From positions 1 through 5,335 of the forward strand of contig CAMWRO010000210.1 of the NCBI GenBank assembly GCA_947176615.1: a DNA stretch of 5,335 nt, given 5' to 3'. A program made the translations under genes and the position numbers. Origin of the DNA: an uncultured Porphyromonadaceae bacterium. GTDB taxonomy: Bacteria > Bacteroidota > Bacteroidia > Bacteroidales > Muribaculaceae. Positions 1 to 5,335 of this stretch are shown here, one piece after another. Each line of letters starts with the position of its first letter. The stretch's first letter is position 1. Under the pieces are notes generated by a model. That model had not been told where the DNA came from, ran no database searches, and was given only the letters and a program-made list of their open reading frames with translations.

Positions 1-811
1 CGCCTTTGGGGAGCCACAGGGGGAGTCCGGCGCCCACGTTCTGCGAGAACGCGAAAAGTTCCATCTCCTTGCCGAGCTTGCGGTGGTCGCGTTTCTTGGC
101 TTCTTCAAGCAGCACGAGGTATTCGTCGAGCATCTTTTTCTTGGGGAAGGTGATGCCGTAGACGCGCACGAGCTGGTTGCGCTTTTCGTCGCCGCGCCAG
201 TAGGCTCCGGCGAGCGATGTTATTTTCACAGCCTTGATGGGGGCGGTGGTGGCGATGTGGGGGCCGCGGCACAGGTCGGTGAACGCGCCCTGAGTGTAGG
301 TGGTGATGTGGCCGTCTTCAAGCTCGCTGATAAGTTCGCACTTGTATTCCTCGCCACGGTCGCCGAATAGTTTCAAGGCGTCTTCCTTGGAGATGTCGGC
401 GCGCACTATCGGGTTTTTCTGCTGAGCAAGCTCAAGCATCTTTTTTTCGATTTTGGGGAAGTCGGTTGCTGTCAGGACGTTCTCGCCCGGGTCGATGTCG
501 TAGTAGAACCCGTTTTCGATAGCGGGACCGATGCCGAATTTCACTCCGGGGTACAATTCCTGAAGTGCCTCGGCCAGAAGGTGAGCCGACGAGTGCCAGA
601 AGGCATGTTTGCCTTCGGGATCATCCCATTTGTACAGGCGTATGGTGGCATCCTCGTTGATGGGTCGGGTGATGTCCCATTCTTGGTCGTTGACCGATGC
701 TGCCAGAATGTCTCTGGCAAGCTGTGAGCTCAGGCTTTCGGCAATTTGCAGAGGGGTAGTGCCGTTCTCAAACTGCTTTACCGAGCCGTCGGGAAAAGTT
801 ATGTTAATCAT
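1..811 (-). CDS. thrS: Threonine--tRNA ligase, N-terminal 270 residues (cut by window edge)
   Basis: Threonyl-tRNA synthetase charges tRNA-Thr with threonine in the cytoplasm and edits mischarged Ser-tRNA-Thr. Translating the minus strand from the ATG at 811 gives an uninterrupted 270-codon frame that leaves the window at base 1. Residues 1-60, starting MINITFPDGS, form the TGS domain. The editing (SAD) domain follows, with H73 and H77 in HSSAH and C181 and H185 in CRGPH. These are the metal-binding-type editing residues known from E. coli ThrRS (H73, H77, C182, H186), in nearly the same numbering. GAYWRGDEKRNQLVRVYG (203-220) is a typical ThrRS stretch. The linker into the catalytic core begins near residue 235 and LPLWLPKG ends the visible part. 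The catalytic and anticodon domains lie outside the window (family length about 640). The start is fixed by the canonical N-terminus and by a promoter box 55 bases upstream. Identity is secure. Confidence 0.97.
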   Translation of the reverse strand, partial: MINITFPDGSVKQFENGTTPLQIAESLSSQLARDILAASVNDQEWDITRPINEDATIRLYKWDDPEGKHAFWHSSAHLLAEALQELYPGVKFGIGPAIENGFYYDIDPGENVLTATDFPKIEKKMLELAQQKNPIVRADISKEDALKLFGDRGEEYKCELISELEDGHITTYTQGAFTDLCRGPHIATTAPIKAVKITSLAGAYWRGDEKRNQLVRVYGITFPKKKMLDEYLVLLEEAKKRDHRKLGKEMELFAFSQNVGAGLPLWLPKG

Positions 812-865
812 TGGATATGGTTGGTTTATGGAGCCATACAAGCGGCTCCGTTTCATTTCAACGTG

Positions 866-873
866 CAAAGGTA
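866..873 (-). promoter_or_regulatory. Bacteroidetes-type -7 promoter box for thrS
   Basis: On the minus strand this reads TACCTTTG, an exact match to the TAnnTTTG -7 box used by the Bacteroidetes primary sigma factor. Transcription would start near 858-861 and leave a leader of about 50 bases before the thrS ATG. No TTTG -33 element sits at the usual 19-21 base spacing. That position falls at the edge of the AATTGAN repeat. Confidence 0.62.
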
Positions 874-889
874 AGGATTATTATTGATA

Positions 890-964
890 AATTGAGAATT
901 GAGAATTGAAAATTGACAATTGATAGTGGAAAAATTCTCAATTTCCCATTCTCAATTCTCCATT
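890..964. repeat. Inverted repeat made of AATTGAN heptamers
   Basis: The left arm (890-924) is five head-to-tail 7-base units: AATTGAG, AATTGAG, AATTGAA, AATTGAC, AATTGAT. The right arm (931-964) is the same heptamer pattern on the other strand, with some G substitutions. Pairing 890-921 with 933-964 matches 28 of 32 positions around a loop of about 11 bases, so either strand could form a long AU-rich hairpin. It lies between the end of the hydrolase gene and the thrS promoter, and the right arm overlaps the last 13 bases of the hydrolase gene. From memory, AATTGAGAATTG-type repeats are scattered in Bacteroidales intergenic regions; I cannot check copy number here. It could be a mobile miniature element or a 3'-end structure. 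No flanking target duplication is visible, and it is not a classical GC-rich terminator. Confidence 0.8.
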
Positions 965-3411
965 ACCTCATATCGTCCGCCCGGCCGGGTGGGGAATTCC
1001 CACAGGTTGTCGCCGAGGTGGCGGGCGGTAGTGCCGGTGACTCTCAGCTGATGGCCGGGCCACGGATTTAGGATGCGGCAGCCGCCTCCCTGCTCGCTAT
1101 CGATGACGAGGCTCGTGACTTTGCCGCCCGATGCCGACGCGCTGACGAGGAATCCTCCGCGGGCCCGCAGGGTTGTGAATCGTGCCCCGACAGCGGTGTC
1201 CCAGTTGGGGAACAGGCGGATAACGCCGTCGTAGCTCTGCATCAGGCACTCGTTGACTACGGCGGGGAGAGCGAAGTTCTCGATCCATATTCCCATCGGG
1301 GCCATGTACATATAGTCGGTCTCGTCGCTGTAGCGGCCTCCCGACTGGAGGACAGCGTCGGTTACGGTGCCTCCGGGAAGGGTTGCGTAGCGCACCTGTC
1401 GCTTGAATGCGTCGATGTCGAGAAGGCCGAGGCGAGCCTTTTGCAGTGGTAGGAACACGATTTCGTTGCCCCCTTCGTTCTGATGCACGCTGACGGTGTT
1501 GGCGAGGATGGCGCGGATGCTGTCGGGCGACGAGAGGCCCATCTGTTCGCCGGGGAAGACTGCCGCGAGCGAGGCGGGGACGTTGAACACAATCTCGTCC
1601 TTCTCGCCCGGAACCGAGGTGTAGATGCGCCCGTAGCGCGGGGAGTCGTAGACGGGGTAGCCGGGCATGCGGTCAAGCAGGGTCTTGACCTCCTTGACAA
1701 GGGCGCGCTCCTGCCGGGAGATGCCGAGGATGTCGACGGCATCGAGATAGGCGTTGAACAGGAATCGTGTCAGCGCGAGGTCAATCTGCGTGTCATAGTT
1801 GAATTTGAACCCCGGCTGCAACCCGTAAAGCTCGGGAGGCACCGAGGGGAAGATGTGGCACAGGCCATCGTTGCCCCATCGGCTCCCCTGTGCGTCGGGA
1901 CGGCTCATGTAGTCGACGAGAAACATCACCGCGTCGCGCATCGGTTCCATAGCCCGGTCGCGCAGAAATTCCTTGTCGGCCGAGTAGAGGTAGTGCCACC
2001 ACAGTCCTTGCACCATCCACGGTGTCTCGAAGACCTCCCATCCCCAGTCGGGTACGGGATAGGGGTGGGTGTGCATCTCGACGGGATAGGCCGAGTGGGG
2101 GAAGAACGCTCCGCGCATCCCGTAGTAGTCGCGCGCCCATTTGCGGCTGACCGGCAGCAGGTTGTCGACGAGGTCGGCATAGACAAGGTTCTTGTCAAGG
2201 TGGTTGGAGGAGAATGTCACCCAGTAGGGTTGTTGCGTGTTGTAGTTGAGGTGGTAGTCGCCGTGCCACGCCGTGCCGATGCTGCCGTAGCTCCAGTTGC
2301 CGAATATGCCCGGTGGTGTCACGCCGGGACGCATCGCGCAGTTGAGGAAGTAAAGGTTGCGGTACCACATCTGCTCAATCTCGCTGTCGGCTGTCTCGAC
2401 TCCCGAGCGGCTCCAGTAGCTGTCCCATGTGTCGATAGCCTCTTTGCGTGCCGATTTTAGTGCAACGGTATCGGTGACAGACGAGGGGGCGGAGGCGTCA
2501 ACGTCGGCCATGCCACCTTCGGTCAGCGTCACGCGCATGACAAACGGTGTGGAACTGCCGTCGCGGTCGATATAGCGTTCAAGTTCTCCGAGAGGGGTCT
2601 GAATCCCGAGTGTGGTAGTGCGTGTGCCTGTCGAGATGCGCGGTGACACTCCGGCCACAATTGAGAAACCCCGGTCGCGTTCCGGCTCTGGAGCCTCGGT
2701 CGAGTAGGGGAGCCGTTGCGAGAACCCGAGGGCGTGGCTGCCTGCGTCGAGGGTTACGGGAGAGGGGATGTCAGAGGGTGTCGAGGGGTCGGGCAGCAGG
2801 CGCAGACGGTTGAAACAAGACTGCACGGGTCGTCCTTTGCTGTCAGTCAGTTCGCCCCATAGCTCGTCGCGCTCCATGTCGGTAAACAGGCTGAGCGTCA
2901 GTTTCTCGCCGTCGGCAAGGCGCAGCAGCTCCACGTCGCATGTGCCGTCGGCCACGTCGAGACGGTGGCCGATCAGCTCTACTTCGCGGCGGTCAAACCC
3001 GAGTATCACCGAGCCGCACGGAAACGGGCGCGGGTAGGGACTGCGGTAGTTGTCAGCGGTCATCGACAGGTAGGCCGCAAACTCCGGGTCGTGGTGAATC
3101 GAGGGCAGATCGGGTGAAAGGCGGTCGGCCTTGGCAAACACTTCGGCAAATGTCCCGAACTCCTCCTGATGTTTCTCGGTCACGCGGATGTCCCACACGT
3201 TGTTGTGGCCGAAATGGAGCCACACCGCGTCGGGGCGGGTGGTCACCACTACACCCATGCCGCCGTTGCCCAGCAGTGCGCCTTCAAAGAATCCCGGAGC
3301 AGGCCTGTCAATCGCTATGGCGTGCCGCCGTGCCCGTTCCATCGATGCCGAGGCCGCCATTACCCCGACAGCAACGAGGCCGCAGGCTATAACAGTAGAA
3401 AATCGTTTCAT
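952..3411 (-). CDS. Secreted GH95-like glycoside hydrolase (alpha-L-fucosidase/galactosidase superfamily)
   Basis: The 819-residue protein starts with an Sec signal peptide (MKRF, then a hydrophobic stretch, cleavage likely after A-S-A near residue 22), so it should be periplasmic or surface-directed. Residues about 35-310 form the N-terminal beta-sandwich region (LLGNGGMG, then HNNVWD). The (alpha/alpha)6-barrel region spans about 340-725. LNYNTQ carries N389 and N391, matching the NxN pair (N421/N423) of the GH95 enzyme AfcA. PSVPPE carries E527, at the position expected for the general acid E566. YDTQIDLALTRFLFNAYLDA (539-558) is the GH95-like helix. The C-terminal sandwich begins around VIRLFPNW (730-737), followed by LRARGGF (748-754). 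I could not place the fourth catalytic residue with certainty; E721 is near the expected spacing. The N-terminal block differs from standard GH95 (which has LNEDTLWSG there) and may belong to a DUF5703-type branch. The substrate cannot be assigned. The gene has its own promoter box, and its last codons and stop lie in a repeat. No PUL partners are visible. Confidence 0.82.
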   Translation of the reverse strand: MKRFSTVIACGLVAVGVMAASASMERARRHAIAIDRPAPGFFEGALLGNGGMGVVVTTRPDAVWLHFGHNNVWDIRVTEKHQEEFGTFAEVFAKADRLSPDLPSIHHDPEFAAYLSMTADNYRSPYPRPFPCGSVILGFDRREVELIGHRLDVADGTCDVELLRLADGEKLTLSLFTDMERDELWGELTDSKGRPVQSCFNRLRLLPDPSTPSDIPSPVTLDAGSHALGFSQRLPYSTEAPEPERDRGFSIVAGVSPRISTGTRTTTLGIQTPLGELERYIDRDGSSTPFVMRVTLTEGGMADVDASAPSSVTDTVALKSARKEAIDTWDSYWSRSGVETADSEIEQMWYRNLYFLNCAMRPGVTPPGIFGNWSYGSIGTAWHGDYHLNYNTQQPYWVTFSSNHLDKNLVYADLVDNLLPVSRKWARDYYGMRGAFFPHSAYPVEMHTHPYPVPDWGWEVFETPWMVQGLWWHYLYSADKEFLRDRAMEPMRDAVMFLVDYMSRPDAQGSRWGNDGLCHIFPSVPPELYGLQPGFKFNYDTQIDLALTRFLFNAYLDAVDILGISRQERALVKEVKTLLDRMPGYPVYDSPRYGRIYTSVPGEKDEIVFNVPASLAAVFPGEQMGLSSPDSIRAILANTVSVHQNEGGNEIVFLPLQKARLGLLDIDAFKRQVRYATLPGGTVTDAVLQSGGRYSDETDYMYMAPMGIWIENFALPAVVNECLMQSYDGVIRLFPNWDTAVGARFTTLRARGGFLVSASASGGKVTSLVIDSEQGGGCRILNPWPGHQLRVTGTTARHLGDNLWEFPTRPGGRYEVMEN

Positions 3412-3437
3412 AATGTAATGATTGGTTTTGAGTCGCG

Positions 3438-3445
3438 CAAAGTTA
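3438..3445 (-). promoter_or_regulatory. Bacteroidetes-type -7 promoter box for the GH95-like gene
   Basis: The minus strand reads TAACTTTG, an exact TAnnTTTG match, and predicts a start near 3430-3433 and a leader of about 20 bases. A TTTG is present upstream (3472-3475), but the 26-base spacer is longer than the usual 19-21, so the -33 assignment is weak. The leader is A/T-rich with no Shine-Dalgarno, as usual in this phylum. Confidence 0.6.
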
Positions 3446-3495
3446 AAGAAAAGCTGCCGTCGGAAATGCTACAAATGCGTCAAAATGTTGAAAAT

Positions 3496-3674
3496 TTATC
3501 TACGTTTTCTGACAAGTTCAATCGCTTCTTTTCCTGTCATGCAGTCAATGTCAAGGCGAAGCACAGTTACATGGCTGATACATTTTGAAATCTCGTCATC
3601 AGGGTCTATTCCGGGTGAGTATTTCTCACACAATAGCAACAGTCCTGATGTGGCAAATGGAGATTTTTTGTCAT
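3496..3674 (-). pseudogene. Possible small gene disrupted by a one-base frameshift in an A6 run
   Basis: One minus-strand frame stays open from 3726 to a TAA at 3498-3496. It encodes a protein-like sequence that includes LLLLCEKYSPGIDPDDEISK, continues with a beta/helix-like stretch and ends TGKEAIELVRKRR. The frame has no ATG at its beginning. An ATG at 3674-3672 (MTK...) is out of frame by one base and its own frame stops after 22 codons. Between them lies a run of six A residues (3669-3664 on the minus strand). One extra A, or a -1 slip on the in-frame heptamer A AAA AAT, would join the two into a protein of about 59 residues. I do not recognise the family. It could be a sequencing indel, a decayed gene, a slippage-controlled gene or a chance open frame. 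No TAnnTTTG box precedes it. Confidence 0.3.
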
Positions 3675-3683
3675 AATGTGATG

Positions 3684-3715
3684 TTTGTTGTATATAATAT
3701 TGATTATTTGTTGTA
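3684..3715 (+). repeat. 9-bp direct repeat TTTGTTGTA in the radical SAM promoter region
   Basis: TTTGTTGTA occurs at 3684-3692 and again at 3707-3715, 23 bases apart start to start, about two helical turns. The second copy overlaps the first two bases of the -7 box and the first lies near the -33 region. This placement would suit an operator, but in such AT-rich DNA it may be coincidence. Confidence 0.45.
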
Positions 3716-3721
3716 AATTTG
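3714..3721 (+). promoter_or_regulatory. Bacteroidetes-type -7 promoter box for the radical SAM operon
   Basis: TAAATTTG is an exact TAnnTTTG match. Transcription would start near 3726-3729, leaving a leader of about 15-18 bases before the ATG at 3744. This argues against the in-frame TTG at 3723 as the start codon, since it would lie upstream of the RNA. The nearest full TTTG upstream at a plausible distance (3684-3687) is 26 bases away, wider than usual. Confidence 0.6.
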
Positions 3722-3743
3722 CTTGATTACAAGTAATAATTCC

Positions 3744-4367
3744 ATGAAGATACAACCGGCTAAGATAATAGGCATTGCGCGGCATCGCCTTTCGACCGAC
3801 GGCGACGGTGTCACTACGCTTGTGGCGTTCCACAGTTGTCCGCTTTGTTGCCGCTATTGTCTTAACCCGCAGTCGCTGGGCGACGGCGGTCGTTTCCGAG
3901 AGTATTGGCCTGAGGAACTGTATGCCGAGACGCGCATCGACGAGCTTTATTTCATAGCCACAAACGGCGGTGTGACTTTTGGCGGCGGTGAGCCATGTCT
4001 TCGCCCGCAGTTTATCCATGAGTTCCGGGAACTTTGCGGACCGGCTTGGCAGCTTAATCTTGAAACGTCGCTCAACGTGCCGTCGGCCAACGTCGAGGCT
4101 TTGCTCCCGGTGGTCAATACCCTGATTATCGACATCAAGGATATGAACCCCGACATTTACCGCAGCTACACGGGGAAGTCAAACGACCTTGTTCTCGACA
4201 ACCTCGGCCTGATAGCCGATGCCGGTCGTCAGCGCGACTGCATTGTCCGCTTACCGCTGATTCCCGACTATAACACCGATACAGACCGCGAGAAAAGCCG
4301 CAAGTCCCTCGAAACGCTCGGATACGACCGATTCGATTTATTCACCTACCAAATCCGCAAACATTGA
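3744..4367 (+). CDS. Short radical SAM protein, PflA/glycyl-radical-activase-like
   Basis: A 207-residue cytoplasmic [4Fe-4S] enzyme expected to cleave S-adenosylmethionine to a 5'-deoxyadenosyl radical. The cluster motif CX3CX2C is C32, C36, C39 in HSCPLCCRYCLNPQS. An additional C35 makes it CPLCCRYC. The SAM-binding GGxEP motif appears as GGGEP (80-84). Other landmarks of the pyruvate-formate-lyase activase group are LETS (106-109), IIDIKDMNPDIYRSYTG (128-144) and VRLPLIPDYN (168-177). The protein is shorter than PflA (about 245 residues), has no extra ferredoxin domain, and no glycyl-radical enzyme is visible in the window. The start at 3744 is preferred to a TTG 21 bases upstream because of the promoter position. 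The next gene follows after only four bases, so the two are almost surely cotranscribed and probably work together. The fold is secure; the substrate is unknown. A plain 'pyruvate formate-lyase activating enzyme' label would go beyond the evidence. Confidence 0.88.
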   Translation: MKIQPAKIIGIARHRLSTDGDGVTTLVAFHSCPLCCRYCLNPQSLGDGGRFREYWPEELYAETRIDELYFIATNGGVTFGGGEPCLRPQFIHEFRELCGPAWQLNLETSLNVPSANVEALLPVVNTLIIDIKDMNPDIYRSYTGKSNDLVLDNLGLIADAGRQRDCIVRLPLIPDYNTDTDREKSRKSLETLGYDRFDLFTYQIRKH

Positions 4368-4371
4368 CGCT

Positions 4372-5319
4372 ATGGTACGAGGAAAACAGACCTGCAAGAT
4401 TCTGAAAGAGATACGTCGGCAGATTGCCGAGGCTAACGGCATCGAGTTCGCTACATCGGAATGTCGTTACAAGGGCGACTGTCTCGGCACATGCCCCAAA
4501 TGTGAAGCCGAAGTCCGCTATTTGGAGCAGCAGCTCCGCGCCCGCTTCCTCGCCGGAAAAGCCGTCGCCCTCGCCGGAATCTCGGCGGCATCCCTCGCCA
4601 TGCTTATGCCAATGGCTTCCGCGGCTCAAACCATGCAAGAACCACAGAGTTGTCTTAAAGGGAGCATTCCGGTTATGGCTGATACTATAACAGTGAGAGG
4701 GATAGTGTTGAGCGGTGATACCTTACCTGACGGAACCATATCAAAAGTGCCGTTAATCGGAGCAATTATATTAAATAGACGCACCGCGTCGGGAGTCGAT
4801 ACTGATTTAGACGGTCGTTTCGGATTGTCGGCTAATATCGGTGATACGTTAGAAGTGAAATATGTGGGTTATGAATCGCAAAAAATCAGTGTAACCGAGG
4901 GTATGAGAGATGTGACAATCACACTTGTACCGGATGATAATGCCTTATTGGGGGGACTGGTTGTAACAGGTTTAATGCCTTATACAGAACGCGAGGAAAA
5001 TCATTATCTCGACCTTAAAGTGACTGACGAAAACGGAAATGGGATTGATTGTGAAAATCTGTCAGTGGAACGTGTTTGGATTGATGAAGATGGAGATGAA
5101 GATTCAGAACTTATCTCACCTGAATATTTTGACGATAAACATCCATGTCGCATTTATTGGGATTATGACCGGGGGTTGAAAGCTGAGGACGGCTATCCGT
5201 TAAAAGAGGCGACACTCCGCATAGAGGCAGAGGACTACGACGACCCTGTGACAATCAAGGTCAAATATCCCAAACGCAATGCCAAGAAATCCATCAAGTT
5301 TAGACATAGAAAGAAGTAA
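4372..5319 (+). CDS. Unrecognised protein: Cys-motif head, internal membrane/signal segment, carboxypeptidase-regulatory-like domain
   Basis: This 315-residue protein has four parts. Residues 1-58 are a charged, probably helical module with C8 and a C31-X5-C37-X3-C41-X2-C44 cluster (SECRYKGDCLGTCPKCEAE), able in principle to bind an Fe-S cluster or zinc. Residues 61-84 are hydrophobic (AGKAVALAGISAASLAMLMP), ending in an A-S-A/A signal-peptidase-like site. Residues 106-187 resemble the CarboxypepD_reg-like beta-sandwich at the start of SusC/TonB-dependent receptors (DTDLDGRFGL, YVGYESQ), followed by LVVTG (196-200). Residues 201-315 are acidic in the middle, end in a basic tail, and have no recognisable family; no plug or barrel domain follows. 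The likely topology is head in the cytoplasm and the rest periplasmic. The head looks like a module I have seen beside radical SAM genes in Bacteroidales, but this is memory, not a search. GC content falls sharply after about 4640. The function is unknown. Confidence 0.9.
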   Translation: MVRGKQTCKILKEIRRQIAEANGIEFATSECRYKGDCLGTCPKCEAEVRYLEQQLRARFLAGKAVALAGISAASLAMLMPMASAAQTMQEPQSCLKGSIPVMADTITVRGIVLSGDTLPDGTISKVPLIGAIILNRRTASGVDTDLDGRFGLSANIGDTLEVKYVGYESQKISVTEGMRDVTITLVPDDNALLGGLVVTGLMPYTEREENHYLDLKVTDENGNGIDCENLSVERVWIDEDGDEDSELISPEYFDDKHPCRIYWDYDRGLKAEDGYPLKEATLRIEAEDYDDPVTIKVKYPKRNAKKSIKFRHRKK

Positions 5320-5335
5320 TCTTGAATAATAGCAG

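Larger units (their letters stand above)
3412..3743. other. Divergent intergenic spacer between the hydrolase and the radical SAM operon
   Basis: This 332-base AT-rich spacer separates two divergently transcribed genes. It contains the hydrolase promoter box near its left end and the radical SAM promoter box near its right end. A 9-bp direct repeat overlaps the right promoter. A minus-strand reading frame (3496-3726) in the middle may be a broken small gene. I see no tRNA, riboswitch-like structure or convincing terminator. The plus-strand open frames here have no recognisable content or promoter. Confidence 0.6.

Noticed and set aside
83..887. Two plus-strand open frames over the thrS region (95 and 92 codons)
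   Set aside because: The first (83-370) is antisense to the recognised thrS coding sequence. The second (609-887) overlaps thrS antisense and then runs through its promoter region. Neither has protein-like content.
890..964. CRISPR-like or classical rho-independent terminator reading of the repeat
   Set aside because: The units are contiguous 7-mers without spacers, so it is not a CRISPR array. The hairpin is AU-rich and lacks a GC stem with a U-tract directly after it.
1483..2460. A 325-codon open frame on the plus strand
   Set aside because: It lies wholly antisense to the GH95-like gene, whose minus-strand product has clear family motifs. The plus-strand translation is a GC-driven shadow rich in V, G and R with no domain.
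3379..3411. Lipoprotein signal in the hydrolase (V-I-A-C at residues 7-10)
   Set aside because: The hydrophobic stretch before C10 is only about five residues long and the hydrophobic core continues after it, so a standard signal peptidase I site after A-S-A is more likely.
3169..3676. Plus-strand open frames of 139 and 84 codons entering the divergent spacer
   Set aside because: They begin within or just beside the hydrolase 5' end, lack a promoter box and show no recognisable protein pattern. The minus-strand frame here looks more protein-like.
3723..3743. Earlier TTG start for the radical SAM gene, adding seven residues
   Set aside because: The TTG lies two bases after the -7 box, probably upstream of the transcript start. 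The ATG at 3744 begins at a sensible N-terminus.
3606..4019. A 137-codon minus-strand open frame across the radical SAM start
   Set aside because: Its larger part is antisense to the radical SAM coding region and it runs through the promoter. Its end is the 22-codon out-of-frame tail discussed with the broken small gene.

Overview
The window reads as chromosomal DNA from a Bacteroidales bacterium, possibly Muribaculaceae or a relative, though the family is a guess. Four things point there. Three starts are preceded by exact matches to the Bacteroidetes -7 promoter box TAnnTTTG. None has a clear Shine-Dalgarno sequence. The threonyl-tRNA synthetase and the exported GH95-like hydrolase are of Bacteroidetes type. 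The last gene carries a SusC-style carboxypeptidase-regulatory-like domain followed by a VVTG motif. The genes are fairly GC-rich and the spacers AT-rich.

Left half, minus strand: the first 270 codons of thrS run off the left edge. Upstream of it are a promoter box and an AT-rich inverted repeat built from AATTGAN heptamers. One arm of this repeat enters the end of a large secreted GH95-like glycoside hydrolase and supplies its last codons and stop. The hydrolase has its own promoter box and a signal peptide. It looks like a stand-alone gene here, with no SusC/SusD or other polysaccharide-utilisation partner in the window.

Middle (3412-3743): a 332-base divergent spacer. It holds the hydrolase promoter, a possible broken small gene on the minus strand, a 9-bp direct repeat and a promoter for the rightward genes.

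Right part, plus strand: a tight two-gene operon with a 4-base gap. The first gene is a short radical SAM enzyme of the glycyl-radical-activase (PflA-like) type. The second encodes an unrecognised 315-residue protein with, in order, an N-terminal four-cysteine module, an internal membrane or signal segment, a carboxypeptidase-regulatory-like beta-sandwich domain and an acidic C-terminal domain. The 5' end of the second gene matches the radical SAM gene in base composition, while the rest is much AT-richer, so the gene looks like a conserved head joined to a foreign tail. This pair is the best candidate for an undescribed system. A working model, which is inference, is that the radical SAM enzyme acts on or with the cysteine module and that the variable tail is displayed on the periplasmic side.
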